From: Blautia sp. An249
GTDB lineage: Bacteria > Bacillota > Clostridia > Lachnospirales > Lachnospiraceae
Length of the DNA stretch: 52,131 bases
Reading direction: 5' to 3'
Assembly: GCF_002159835.1 (NCBI RefSeq)
Contig: NZ_NFJL01000025.1
Coordinates: 1-52,131 of the forward strand
Shown: positions 9,585-18,472 of the stretch, in pieces
Numbering within the stretch: position 1 is the stretch's first letter
How the letters are laid out: every line of letters starts with the position of its first letter
The notes under the pieces: model-generated
Databases searched by the model: none
What the model was told of the DNA's origin: nothing
Seen by the model: only the letters and a program-made list of their open reading frames with translations
Translations under genes and position numbers: made by a program

Positions 9585-10074
9585 GGGAATCACCTGCTTT
9601 TTCTATAAACTGGTCATATAGGGACAAATCATTTTCCTCGCTGGTCTTCTGACCGATGATTTTATAAGCTGCGTCCATGGCAAGCTGAGCCACCTGACTT
9701 TCCATCTGCTGCATGGCAAGCTGCTTTTGGTTTTCCACTGCCTCTTCCCCTCGGGCAATCAGCTGTCCCGCCTCTTTTTGTGCATCTGCCAGAATCTGAT
9801 CTGCCTGTCTTTTCGCTTCCAGTTTTGCCTGTTCTACGATTTGACCGGATTTTTCTTTGGCAGAGCTTAACGCGATTTCATATTGTTCTTTCAATTCATT
9901 TGCTTTCTTTTCTGTATCTTCTGCATGCTTCAGTCCGCCTTCAATCATGGCTTTTCTCTTTTCCATAACATTCATCACAGGACCAAACAGAAATTTTCTC
10001 AGCAGCAGATAAAGAACAAGCAGGTTAATAATCTCAAAGACAAGGTTAATATTAATCTGAACCAACTGGTCCAC
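9565..10074 (-). CDS. atpF: F-type ATP synthase b subunit
   Basis: The protein has an N-terminal membrane helix (INLVFEIINLLVLYLLLRKFLF) followed by a long charged coiled-coil (about residues 35-150), the peripheral stalk. There is a single b gene, so the stalk is a homodimer. The start is GTG 10074, or more likely TTG 10065, since AGGTGG sits five bases before the TTG. It overlaps atpH by 20 bp. Confidence 0.92.
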   Translation of the reverse strand: MDQLVQININLVFEIINLLVLYLLLRKFLFGPVMNVMEKRKAMIEGGLKHAEDTEKKANELKEQYEIALSSAKEKSGQIVEQAKLEAKRQADQILADAQKEAGQLIARGEEAVENQKQLAMQQMESQVAQLAMDAAYKIIGQKTSEENDLSLYDQFIEKAGDSHDTDSN

Positions 10075-10084
10075 CTACCTTTCT

Positions 10085-10309
10085 TTATCCCAGCATAATA
10101 ATAATTAAAAGTCCGATTACGAAGCCGTAAATAGCGGTTGCTTCCGCAAGGGCCGCACCGAGCAGCAGGGCTTTGCTGATTTTTCCTTCTGCTTCCGGCT
10201 GTCTGGCAATCGCTTCTGTTGCCTTACCTGTGGCAATTCCAATACCTACGCCTGCTCCGATACCTGTTAAAACTGCAATAGCTGCTCCAATAGCGATTAA
10301 TGTTCCCAT
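10085..10309 (-). CDS. atpE: F-type ATP synthase c subunit (ring), proton-type residues
   Basis: The 74-residue two-helix hairpin has the loop ARQPEAEGK and the ion-binding Glu56 in LAEATAIYGFVI. Sodium-type rings carry Gln in helix 1 and Glu-Ser-Thr in helix 2; here the helix-1 position is Ile23 (GVGIGIATG) and the residue after Glu56 is Ala57. The known Na+ signature is therefore broken and proton coupling is predicted. It starts at ATG after GGAGGAAAAAAGA. Confidence 0.95.
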   Translation of the reverse strand: MGTLIAIGAAIAVLTGIGAGVGIGIATGKATEAIARQPEAEGKISKALLLGAALAEATAIYGFVIGLLIIIMLG

Positions 10310-10324
10310 TCTTTTTTCCTCCTG

Positions 10325-10987
10325 TTATTCCATTTTTTCTTTCATAAATAATGCGGTTAAAAAAACAAATACATACGCCTGGATAAACCCGTCAAAGATG
10401 TCGAAATAGATACTAAAGGGAATGGGGAGCAAGATTGGCATAACAATCTTTAACAGCTCCATTACTACAAAGGATCCCAGTACATTTCCAAATAGCCGCA
10501 TAGACAGCGACAAGGGTCTGATAAAGAGTTCCAGTACGTTAATCGGCGCCACAATGGCGATTGGTTCTGCAAAACTTTTGAGCCATTTCTTTGAACCTTT
10601 TGCATGAATACCGGAATATTCAATCAGCACGATGCTCATCACCGCAAGCGCCACGGTTACATTCAGGTCCTTGGTTGGTGATTTGAAGCCGCACAAACCG
10701 ATAATATTCGCAATTCCTATATAGAGAACAACCGTCATCAGATACGTAATGTATCGTTTTCCCTTTTCTCCCAGAATACCGTAGAAAAAGTCATACAGGA
10801 AACTGATCCCCGTTTCCAGCAGAAGCTGCTTTCTTCCTACGTTTTCCACCTTCAGATTCCTTACCAGAATTACAGACAGCAAAACCAGAACCGCCATAAT
10901 AATCCAGGTAACGACGATGGACTCTGCTACAGGAATTCCTCCAAACACAGGTATGGTAAAAACCGTTTTGCAGTTAAGTTCTTCCAT
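10325..10987 (-). CDS. atpB: F-type ATP synthase a subunit
   Basis: The 220-residue multi-helix protein forms the ion half-channels. The essential arginine lies in the helix around LFIRPLSLSMRLFGNVLGSFVVMELL (the SLSMRLFGN motif). The N-terminus CKTVFTIPVFGGIPVAESIVVTWIIMAVLVLLS is typical. It is the first gene of the operon; no atpI precedes it. I chose ATG 10987; a GGAGGGG lies unusually far upstream (near 11015), so translation initiation may be weak or use another site. Confidence 0.94.
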   Translation of the reverse strand: MEELNCKTVFTIPVFGGIPVAESIVVTWIIMAVLVLLSVILVRNLKVENVGRKQLLLETGISFLYDFFYGILGEKGKRYITYLMTVVLYIGIANIIGLCGFKSPTKDLNVTVALAVMSIVLIEYSGIHAKGSKKWLKSFAEPIAIVAPINVLELFIRPLSLSMRLFGNVLGSFVVMELLKIVMPILLPIPFSIYFDIFDGFIQAYVFVFLTALFMKEKME

Positions 10988-11049
10988 CAATGTGCTTGAT
11001 AAATTACCCGTATAATCCCCTCCTTTTCTTTTCCTTTTAATTGCTCTTT

Positions 11050-11077
11050 ATTTTACTCTTTGCGCCCGCAAAGTCAA
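11050..11077 (-). promoter_or_regulatory. Promoter of the F-ATPase operon with a palindrome in the spacer
   Basis: The minus strand has -35 TTGACT (11072-11077) and -10 TAAAAT (11050-11055) with a 16-bp spacer. The spacer holds the inverted repeat TTTGCG-GG-CGCAAA, which could be an operator; no regulator is identified. The rest of 10990-11232 is AT-rich leader plus the kinase gene terminator. Confidence 0.6.
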
Positions 11078-11143
11078 TATTCAATTACACAATATTTCAC
11101 AATTTTTCAATCCTTTTTTTGTTTATTTTATCTTTTTTCATTC

Positions 11144-11178
11144 AAAAAAAGGAAAGGGCGTCGAATTTTTCTCCGACG
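11144..11178 (-). terminator. Terminator of the phosphatase-kinase operon
   Basis: Minus-strand arms CGTCG (11174-11178) and CGACG (11159-11163), extendable by GGG/CCC, are followed by CCCTTTCC and seven T residues. It lies 55 bp past the kinase stop. Confidence 0.55.
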
Positions 11179-11232
11179 TACCCTGTCATATTACACAAAA
11201 CTCAGGTATGCTTTTTGTCTAATTTACCGCTT

Positions 11233-13251
11233 TCAAAATGTTGTCAAATAACTCTTTAAGGCGTATCCTTCGGCTCCCATATAAGATACTTTTGCAAAAT
11301 CCCCGTAACCGGAGTCTATACATGCCACTGTGGATCCAAGAGGGATCTGTGTTAATTCTCCCGCCTGGGTACTGGGACTTTGTCTCAGGGTAATACTTTC
11401 CTGACAGTTTACCACTTTCATCACCGTATAGGGCACCTGTGTCTGGCCCACCGGAAGCAGATAGGACGCCAGGGCGTAGCCCGTCTGACCGCCGTAAGTA
11501 ATTTCATAAAAACTTCCCGAGTAATTTCCCGTATAGGAAACGGAAGCTCCCAGCGGAACCTGGGTAATCTCCGCCCCGTCAACATTCGGGGCGCTCCTCA
11601 TGGTAATAGAAGTACTGCAGCCTACTACCTGCAGCAGATTACTGCCGGCCGTATTCTGCTGAGCCGGCGCCGCCTGACTGGCTGAGCCGGGAGTGGCAGA
11701 AAGATAGGACGCCAGGGCATAACCTGTCTGACCGTTATAAATAATCTTGTAAAACCCGTTCTGCGCCGGTTCCACATAACTGACTGCTGAATTTAAGGGA
11801 ATCTTAGTAATTTCTGCGGCCGCCGTATCCGGACTTCTCCTCAGAGTAATATATTCCTGGCAGTTCACTACATAATACGTAGTATACACAGGTTCTGCTG
11901 CCTGGGCCTGCGGCTGGGGCTGCTGTTCTGGCTGAACCGTGGGAGCGGGGGCTGCTGTGGGCGCTTCTTCCTGAGCGGGCTCCTCAGAAACCACTGGCTC
12001 CTGTGTCGGCTCCTGGGCTGCCTCCGGACTGGGGGCTGCTGTCACTTCCTCCTCCTGGGCTGCCTTCGCCTCCTGTTTCAGGACTTCGTTCTCGGCCGGC
12101 TTATCCCGAAGAAGGAAGTATCCTCCAAGAGCTGCTGCCAGCACAAGGGCTGCCGCCCCCATCAGAATCCCGGCCAGATAAGCTTTGCTTTTTCCTGGTT
12201 TCTGCATTCCATTTATATTCTTCCGCTCCGGATCAAAATCGGAAATGCCGGACTGCCGTTCAAAGGATTTCTCTGCAGGGGGAACCGCTCTTACCGTCTC
12301 TTCCTCCCATGGCTGAGAAGACACAACTCCCTCCTCCAGGATTCTGGTCAAATCCCTTTTCATGGATTTGGCGGAATCGTAACGATTCTGAGGCTCATAC
12401 TGACAGGCCCGCAGAATCACCTGGCAGGTACTCTGGGAAGCCGCGCAGGGCTTTGGCAGAGGCGTTCCGGCCATCCGTTTCTGAAAGGCATCTTCCCTGT
12501 CGGTCACTGTGGAAACTTCCTGCCGGATGTCCATAAAAGGATATTTATTCCGGTTTAACAGCCGGTACAGCATAATTCCCAGGGAATAGGTATCAATGTT
12601 GCTTCCGTAGGGCCTTCCCCGGTAAACTTCCGGGGCCATATAGTAGTAAGTTCCTTTTACAGACAGATTGGTACCCGTATTCTCCAGGGTTCTGGCAATG
12701 CCGAAATCTCCCAGTTTAAAGCTGCCTGCAGGTGTTACGAAAATGTTATCCGGCTTAATGTCCCGGTGGATAATATGATATTCTTCGCAATATTCCAGGG
12801 CAGAACAGATGTCGGTTCCAATCCGGAGCACCTCCTTCTCCGTAAGGGCTCTTCCTGCCAGATATTCATTCAGGCTCTTTAAAAGTTCCATACGGATATA
12901 AATATCCCATCCGATTCCTTTTTCATGGGGAACCAGCTTAAATTCTTCCACACTCACAATGTGAGGATGACCTTTCAGCTTTCCAAGAAGGGCAATTTCA
13001 TCCATACATTTGTTTACAATATCAGAAAAATACGTTCTGACAGACGCCTCTGTCATCCCCTCGCCCAGAAGGGACTGCACTTCCGTCTGGCTCTTGGGAA
13101 TGGTAATCTTCTTTATGGCGGAATAAAACTCCCCCTTCATTCCATTTCGTCGGGCTTTAAACACCTTTCCGTAAGCGCCTTCTCCCAGAAACTCTGTCAG
13201 TGTCCACTCTTCCCATCCTGAATATTCAGGAATCCTCTCTTCCCTTTGCAT
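11233..13251 (-). CDS. Membrane Ser/Thr protein kinase with three extracellular SH3-like repeats
   Basis: The 672-residue protein has an intracellular Hanks-type kinase domain (about 16-305): glycine loop GEGAYG (23-28), AIKK Lys47, HRDIKPDN (162-169), DFG (182-184), and APE (206-208). One membrane helix (about 359-381) leads to a Gln/Pro/Ala/Glu-rich stalk and three ~65-residue bacterial SH3 repeats, each with [IY]T[LM]RxxP and GxTGYALASYL-type ends. Classical PrkC/PknB kinases use PASTA repeats outside; here SH3b domains, often cell-wall binding, take that place. ATG 13251 has GGGAGG six bases upstream and lies 14 bp after the phosphatase stop, so the two are co-transcribed. Confidence 0.9.
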   Translation of the reverse strand: MQREERIPEYSGWEEWTLTEFLGEGAYGKVFKARRNGMKGEFYSAIKKITIPKSQTEVQSLLGEGMTEASVRTYFSDIVNKCMDEIALLGKLKGHPHIVSVEEFKLVPHEKGIGWDIYIRMELLKSLNEYLAGRALTEKEVLRIGTDICSALEYCEEYHIIHRDIKPDNIFVTPAGSFKLGDFGIARTLENTGTNLSVKGTYYYMAPEVYRGRPYGSNIDTYSLGIMLYRLLNRNKYPFMDIRQEVSTVTDREDAFQKRMAGTPLPKPCAASQSTCQVILRACQYEPQNRYDSAKSMKRDLTRILEEGVVSSQPWEEETVRAVPPAEKSFERQSGISDFDPERKNINGMQKPGKSKAYLAGILMGAAALVLAAALGGYFLLRDKPAENEVLKQEAKAAQEEEVTAAPSPEAAQEPTQEPVVSEEPAQEEAPTAAPAPTVQPEQQPQPQAQAAEPVYTTYYVVNCQEYITLRRSPDTAAAEITKIPLNSAVSYVEPAQNGFYKIIYNGQTGYALASYLSATPGSASQAAPAQQNTAGSNLLQVVGCSTSITMRSAPNVDGAEITQVPLGASVSYTGNYSGSFYEITYGGQTGYALASYLLPVGQTQVPYTVMKVVNCQESITLRQSPSTQAGELTQIPLGSTVACIDSGYGDFAKVSYMGAEGYALKSYLTTF

Positions 13252-13265
13252 CTCTTGCCTCCCTC

Positions 13266-15299
13266 TTATCTGTATAAAACCGCCAGAGCCGGAAACAGAT
13301 TTTTGTTTCTTGTCCATAAGGTTTCCCATTCTTCTATTCCCAGAGGACATGCCCCTGTTCCGTTTTCAATGGTAATAGCCGGAATATTCAGCTTTAATAC
13401 GAAATAGTCGCTGCACCCGGCAGAATCTGTTCCGTCGTCGATGGTAGAATGCAGCGGGTATTCTGTAACCTCCTGCACTTTTTGTGCCAAAGCCTGATCC
13501 TGCGCAAGCACCTGGCCCTGGCTTCCATAGTTCCAGTAAATCAGATTTCCCGAAGAGTGATAAGCCACGCAGCAGACAAGGGGATTCTCCTGCTGCACCT
13601 GCAAAATGGCCTGTGTCTCCGGTTCACTGGCCGGGGCCTCCCCTTTATAACAATCCGAGGAAGGATAGGAAGTTCCCTGATATTCCTGCCATCCCACATC
13701 GAAATTCCGGTTTAAGTCCACGCCTCTTGCGTTTGCCTTCCAGTTTCTCCAATACTCTTCTTCCGGCAGAGTTGTTTTCTGATTCTGCAGATCTGCCTGG
13801 TAGATTCCTTCTGCTGCTGCCCGAAGCTGCGGATCCCGGATACCGGCCGGCCCCTTCTGGCTGATGGTCACTCCGTCAGGATTCACCATGGGAATCACAT
13901 GGATACATATATCCTCATACAGATTCTCCATGGGAATATTCTCATAGGCCCCGCTTTCAAAGCCAGTCAGATATTCTTCTATCTGCTTCATAGCAACCAG
14001 AGTATTCATGTATTCTCTGGCATGAATGGACGCCTGTATTAAAATATGTCTGGAAGCCTGGGGATCTCCCAGGACAGCCTCCCAGATGTCCCTCTGATCC
14101 GCTGTCTTTCCCAGAGAATTCAGGCTCATGTAATCCGGATACTGTTCTTCCAGCAGTTTCAGATCCTCTTCCATTTCATCATAGGTATATTCTGCCTCTG
14201 CTGTTTCTACAACCGGTTCCTGCTGCTGATTTTTGGGCTTGGTAACCAACCCCACCGTATTTTCCTCCTGCTCCTGCATCTGAATGCTGTTCTCCTGTAA
14301 CTGTGTGTTATTCTCCTGTTCCTGCAATTGAACATTTTTTCCCTCTCTGTCTTTGTCAGGCGCTTTTGAGGGTTCGGCTTCCTGACGTGTTTCTTCCCCT
14401 GATGTCTCTTCTGCCGTACCGCCAAACTGAAACCAGGCCAGAACGCCTAATGCGACAATTCCAAGAAGCAGCGCCGCTCCAATGATTCCCCATTTCTTCT
14501 TCCTGTTTATACGGGGAGCCGGCTCTGTTCCCCCGGTTTGCTCCAGTTCGCATAAAAGGATCGTAATATTATCCCGTCCTCCCTGATTCAGGGCCATCTC
14601 CAGCAGAATTTCCACACATTCCTTTACAGACTTTCCGTTTTTCAGAACCTGTCCGATTTCCTGATCGCTTACCAGATCCGTAAGTCCGTCGGAGCAAATC
14701 AGATATTTGTCTTTATGGTGATAGCTTCCCCTGGCAATATGAGGGGATACCTGCAGTTCTGACTCCGGAATTCCCACATAATGGGTCAGGGGGCCCTTTT
14801 TATCCCCCGGGAAACGCTTCAGCGAATGCTCTTTGGAAATTTGTTTTAACGTGTCGTCATAAAAATGATAAATTCGGGTATCGCCCAGATTTCCAATATA
14901 AATCTGTTCTTTTCCAAACATAATCACAGACGCCGTAGAGCCCATACTTCTTATCTTATGATCCAGAGAATACTGATAAACCTCCCGGTTCATCTCCCGG
15001 CAGGCCCGTCTGATAAAGCCTTCCATATCGCTGCTGCCGTTTCCAATCTCCTTCTGGTAACATTTCTGAAAGGCATTGGCCGCCAGATAGGAGGCGATTT
15101 CCCCGCAGCTTTCTCCTCCCATACCGTCAAATACAGCAAAGCCCGGCATAGTCTCCTGCAGCGCCTCTCCGGTCAGAGTTTTATCCAGCCCCTGATGTTC
15201 CTGATCCAGATAAAGCCCCTGACACCAGAAATTATCCTCATTATTGGTACGTACCTTTCCTCTGTCGCAGACACATGCGTATCGGATTTTATAATTCAT
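13266..15299 (-). CDS. PP2C-type protein phosphatase fused to an M14 zinc carboxypeptidase
   Basis: This is one 677-residue frame. Residues 1-252 are a PPM/PP2C phosphatase with metal-binding residues visible: NNED (19-22), FDGMGG (57-62), SDGLTD (203-208), GRDN (241-244). After a basic patch, one membrane helix (about 271-290) leads to a Gln/Glu-rich stalk (about 320-365). Residues 370-677 form an M14 metallocarboxypeptidase: zinc ligands HARE (426-429) and His581 (AYHSSG), NPDG (473-476), DLNRNF (528-533), catalytic Glu645 (TIENG). Both halves look active. The phosphatase should be inside and the peptidase outside. It precedes the SH3 kinase gene in the same operon. ATG 15299 has AGGAGA five bases upstream. 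Confidence 0.9.
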   Translation of the reverse strand: MNYKIRYACVCDRGKVRTNNEDNFWCQGLYLDQEHQGLDKTLTGEALQETMPGFAVFDGMGGESCGEIASYLAANAFQKCYQKEIGNGSSDMEGFIRRACREMNREVYQYSLDHKIRSMGSTASVIMFGKEQIYIGNLGDTRIYHFYDDTLKQISKEHSLKRFPGDKKGPLTHYVGIPESELQVSPHIARGSYHHKDKYLICSDGLTDLVSDQEIGQVLKNGKSVKECVEILLEMALNQGGRDNITILLCELEQTGGTEPAPRINRKKKWGIIGAALLLGIVALGVLAWFQFGGTAEETSGEETRQEAEPSKAPDKDREGKNVQLQEQENNTQLQENSIQMQEQEENTVGLVTKPKNQQQEPVVETAEAEYTYDEMEEDLKLLEEQYPDYMSLNSLGKTADQRDIWEAVLGDPQASRHILIQASIHAREYMNTLVAMKQIEEYLTGFESGAYENIPMENLYEDICIHVIPMVNPDGVTISQKGPAGIRDPQLRAAAEGIYQADLQNQKTTLPEEEYWRNWKANARGVDLNRNFDVGWQEYQGTSYPSSDCYKGEAPASEPETQAILQVQQENPLVCCVAYHSSGNLIYWNYGSQGQVLAQDQALAQKVQEVTEYPLHSTIDDGTDSAGCSDYFVLKLNIPAITIENGTGACPLGIEEWETLWTRNKNLFPALAVLYR

Positions 15300-15345
15300 A
15301 TCTTCTCCTATTATCCTGTTTCTGTTGTAAAGTCTTTCTGTGTCT

Positions 15346-15375
15346 ATAGTATCACACACCTGGATTTAAACGCAA
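15346..15375 (-). promoter_or_regulatory. Promoter of the phosphatase-kinase operon
   Basis: The minus strand has -35 TTGCGT (15370-15375), an 18-bp spacer and -10 TACTAT (15346-15351), about 45 bp before the start codon. The match is moderate. Confidence 0.45.
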
Positions 15376-15389
15376 CGCCTAAAACCTTC

Positions 15390-15418
15390 TTGTCCCCGGT
15401 TTCAAATTCCGATATAAT
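15390..15418 (+). promoter_or_regulatory. Promoter of the DUF4317 gene
   Basis: -35 TTGTCC (15390-15395), a 17-bp spacer and a perfect -10 TATAAT (15413-15418) lie 38 bp before the start codon. Confidence 0.65.
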
Positions 15419-15456
15419 AGCAGGGAAACAACCTGACGTAACAATCGGAGGATATT

Positions 15457-16614
15457 ATGAATAAAAAAGAAGTTACAGAAATAAAAAAACAATTCACACC
15501 GGAAAACTGTTCCATTACCAGAATCTGCGGCTGCTATGTAGATGCAGAAAAAGAGAAGAAATTAACTCTGAAAGAGGCTTTTTTGTCTCTTCCGGAGGAA
15601 GAAGCTTTTAAATATTTTGAAATCTTCAAAAAAACCCTTTCCGGAACCCTGGGGAAGAACCTTCTGAATCTGGAATTCCCTCTGGAATCAGAATTTAACG
15701 GCAAATCCCAGGAATTTCTCCTCTCTCTCAGAGACAGCCGCCTGCAGGATGACGCTCTTCTGGAAGAGTTTTACGATAAAATCATTGAAAGTTATTATTA
15801 CGGAGAAAATTATTTTATTATTCTCATCCATGCCGCCTATGACGTGCCGGGCAAGGCAAAAGACGGTCAGGAAATGTTTGACGCTTCCGATGAAGTTTAT
15901 GAATACCTGCTGTGCAGTATCTGCCCGGTGAAGCTCTCCAAAGCCGGACTCTGCTATAACGCTGAGCGAAACAGCATCGAAGACCGTGCCAGAGACTGGC
16001 TGGTGGAACTTCCGGCAAAAGGCTTTCTCTTCCCTGCTTTTAACGACAGAAGCAGCGACATCCACCACGTTCTCTATTATTCTAAAAATGCAGAGGAACT
16101 GCAGACAGAATTTGTTGAAGATTTTCTGGGCTGTTCCGTTTCCATGACAGCCAAAGAACAAAAGGAAACCTTCAATTCGATCATTGAGGAAACTTTGCAG
16201 GAAGACTGCGATTACGAAGTGGTTAAGACGATTCACGAAAAGTTAAATGAATATGCAGAAACTCAGAAAGACAGTCCTGAACCTCCTGCCCTGGAAAAAG
16301 AAGAAGTGAAACGACTTCTGCAAAGCAGCGGCGTTCAGCAGGAAAAACTGGAAACCTTTGACTCCTGTTTTGAATCTTCTGCTGACCATAAAGCTGCATT
16401 TCTGGCTTCCAATATTGTCAGCGCCAGAAAATTTGAAATTAAGACGCCGGATGTTACGATACAGGTTCATCCGGATCGGACCGACCTGGTGGAAACCCGT
16501 ATCATTGACGGCCGTCAGTGTCTGGTTATTACTGTAAACGACCATATAGAAGTGAATGGCATCCAGGTGCGTACCATATCCCGGGATACCTTCTCCGAAG
16601 GTAACGATGAATAA
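15457..16614 (+). CDS. DUF4317 family protein
   Basis: The 385-residue soluble protein begins MNKKEVTEIKKQFTPENCSI and continues TRICGCYVDAEKEKK, the recognisable start of the DUF4317 family common in Clostridia. No catalytic motif or membrane segment is evident. It has acidic helical stretches and a C-terminal beta-rich part (FEIKTPDVTIQVHPDRTDLVETRIIDGRQCLVI). It starts at ATG after CGGAGG with its own promoter, and converges on yaaA with a 6-bp gap. Function is unknown. Confidence 0.8.
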   Translation: MNKKEVTEIKKQFTPENCSITRICGCYVDAEKEKKLTLKEAFLSLPEEEAFKYFEIFKKTLSGTLGKNLLNLEFPLESEFNGKSQEFLLSLRDSRLQDDALLEEFYDKIIESYYYGENYFIILIHAAYDVPGKAKDGQEMFDASDEVYEYLLCSICPVKLSKAGLCYNAERNSIEDRARDWLVELPAKGFLFPAFNDRSSDIHHVLYYSKNAEELQTEFVEDFLGCSVSMTAKEQKETFNSIIEETLQEDCDYEVVKTIHEKLNEYAETQKDSPEPPALEKEEVKRLLQSSGVQQEKLETFDSCFESSADHKAAFLASNIVSARKFEIKTPDVTIQVHPDRTDLVETRIIDGRQCLVITVNDHIEVNGIQVRTISRDTFSEGNDE

Positions 16615-16620
16615 AACCTG

Positions 16621-17370
16621 TCACCTGCCTGCTTTTATAAATACATACTGACTGTCTGAGGAAAGAGATTTTTCAAAGGAATACCCCAGCCGGCAGAATT
16701 CTTTGATTTCCTCCGGATTCTGAACTTTCTTCCGGGCCAGATAGCGTACCATTTCGCCTCTGGCCATTTTCGCCTGGGTTCCCTTCTGGATAACCCTTCC
16801 TTCTTTCCACTCCCCGAAAATACAGGTAATACATTCTGTCGCCGCTGTCCGGTACTTCTCCAGACAGCGGTAATATTCCTTCGAGGCCAGATTGATAATC
16901 AGAGAGTCCTCCCTGGTGACTTCCCGGTAAATCTCATCCTTCCAGAATTCATAAAGGTTTTCCGAGGCTTTCGGCGCGCCCTTTGCCTGCATCTCCAGAC
17001 GGTAGGGAACGACCCCGTCCATGGCTCTTAATGCCCCGTAAAAACCAGACAAAATAAACAGATTTTCTGAAAGATAGGAAAGCGCTCCTTCTTCCAGAAC
17101 TGCCGGGGCCAGATACTGATACTGAATCCCTTCGTAGGCTAACAGCGCGGGGGTGAGATTCCTGCGAAGATCCATGGTCTGAATTCGTTCATAATTCAGG
17201 CGGGCAATGGAATCGCTGCAATTCCAGAGCTTTTTTAATTCCTCATAGGACAGTTCCTTCATCCACTGCAGCAGGCGCTCTGTCTTCTCCAGAAAAACCG
17301 GAAGTCCCTGACATTCCAGAGTGTCTGTGTCCTGTTTCATCTTTTTTGCAGGAGAAATTATAATTTTCAT
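16621..17370 (-). CDS. yaaA: YaaA family peroxide-stress protein
   Basis: The 249-residue protein opens MKIIISPAKKMKQDTD, the YaaA/DUF328 signature, with YEGIQYQYL and a central IINLASKEYYRCLE segment typical of the family. In E. coli YaaA lowers intracellular free iron under peroxide stress. The start overlaps the stop of the upstream phosphodiesterase gene (ATGA), so the two are coupled. Confidence 0.9.
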   Translation of the reverse strand: MKIIISPAKKMKQDTDTLECQGLPVFLEKTERLLQWMKELSYEELKKLWNCSDSIARLNYERIQTMDLRRNLTPALLAYEGIQYQYLAPAVLEEGALSYLSENLFILSGFYGALRAMDGVVPYRLEMQAKGAPKASENLYEFWKDEIYREVTREDSLIINLASKEYYRCLEKYRTAATECITCIFGEWKEGRVIQKGTQAKMARGEMVRYLARKKVQNPEEIKEFCRLGYSFEKSLSSDSQYVFIKAGR

Positions 17371-17819
17371 TCTATCTCCACTTTCTCTATCTGATAATTT
17401 CCATCCGTTACTGTAAGCACGGCCATGGTTACCGGAAGCTGAAATCTCCTGGGGCCGCAGCTTCCCGGATTCAGATACAGTTTCCCCTCTTTTCTTTCTT
17501 CCTCATATTTATGGGAATGACCGTAAACCACAATTTCTTTCCCCGGCAGGTAGTCCGGCAGATGGATTTTCTTATGCACCACATAAAACTCCAGGCCGAA
17601 AAGACGAAACTCCTGCACCATTTTCAGATGAGCCGCCCATTCTCTGTCATTGTTTCCCCTGACGGCATAAATGGGGCCGCAAAGGGAAAGGGTATCCAGA
17701 ATCTCCTGCTTTCCTATGTCGCCGGCATGAATAACGGCGTCACAGTTTTTTACAATGTCCATTACCTGCGGACGCAAAAGTCCGTGGGTATCTGATAAAA
17801 CAGCAATTCTCTTATTCAT
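17367..17819 (-). CDS. MJ0936/YfcE-type metallophosphodiesterase
   Basis: The 150-residue calcineurin-like fold has motifs SDTHG (9-13), HAGDIG, GNND (GNNDREW), GHSH (VYGHSHKYEE) and the end NPGSCGPRR. These ligate two metal ions. Family members hydrolyse small phosphodiesters; the natural substrate is unknown. ATG 17819 has AGGAG upstream. Confidence 0.88.
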   Translation of the reverse strand: MNKRIAVLSDTHGLLRPQVMDIVKNCDAVIHAGDIGKQEILDTLSLCGPIYAVRGNNDREWAAHLKMVQEFRLFGLEFYVVHKKIHLPDYLPGKEIVVYGHSHKYEEERKEGKLYLNPGSCGPRRFQLPVTMAVLTVTDGNYQIEKVEIE

Positions 17820-17831
17820 TTTCTTCTCCTG

Positions 17832-18362
17832 TTAAGACAAGGTATCCTCTGCCGCTTTCTCGCAGGCGGCCATCTCTTTTGTATTGCCTCTTCTTAATAC
17901 CTGCATTTTCGTAACCCCCGGATACTGCGCCGGAATGGACATGGTCATGGCTCCATCCCCGGTAATCTTAACCACGTCTCCGTGTTCCAGAATACCGTCC
18001 GCCTCCCGTTTGTTGTTTTTATTATAGATTCCTTCTTCCGGAACCTCTGCTGTAAACACGGTCTGGTTTTCCATATCCACAAAGACTGCGTCCGGTACCA
18101 GCATTCCTGTTTCAATATACATAGCTGTCACCGCCTGTTCTTCCTGTCTGGCCTCTTCCTGTCTCATCTGCTCTGCCTGATCGGCAACCGTGCTCCAGAA
18201 TCCGCCTCCAATGGCTGCCATTACGCCAATCAGGATAATCCAGCCGATAATCATCTTTTTATCTGTTTTTTCCTTCAACTGCCTATTCTCCTGTTCTTTT
18301 GTCTCTTCGGACGATTTCTCTGCCCTAAGGGTTCCTTCCCTTCCTGAAGTGTTTTGTTCCAT
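17832..18362 (-). CDS. Hypothetical single-pass membrane protein
   Basis: The 176-residue protein has a charged cytoplasmic N-terminus (about 35 residues, Glu/Lys rich), one membrane helix (MIIGWIILIGVMAAIGGGFW), a short coiled-coil-like stretch (QAEQMRQEEARQEEQA), then an outside beta-rich region with GDVVKITGDGAMTMSIPAQYPGVTKMQVLRRG. No family is recognised. It is likely in one unit with the phosphodiesterase and yaaA (12-bp gap). Confidence 0.55.
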   Translation of the reverse strand: MEQNTSGREGTLRAEKSSEETKEQENRQLKEKTDKKMIIGWIILIGVMAAIGGGFWSTVADQAEQMRQEEARQEEQAVTAMYIETGMLVPDAVFVDMENQTVFTAEVPEEGIYNKNNKREADGILEHGDVVKITGDGAMTMSIPAQYPGVTKMQVLRRGNTKEMAACEKAAEDTLS

Positions 18363-18472
18363 TGTATCCTATGTCTGGTTATTCTGCAACGCCAAAGAAA
18401 GCAGTCTCCTTTATATACACAAAAAAACACCGTCCCCACGGCTCAAAACGTCCGCAAAAACAGTGCTTTTTA

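Noticed and set aside
10085..10309. Sodium-dependent F-type ATP synthase
   Set aside because: The helix-1 glutamine and the serine after the ion-binding glutamate are Ile and Ala here.
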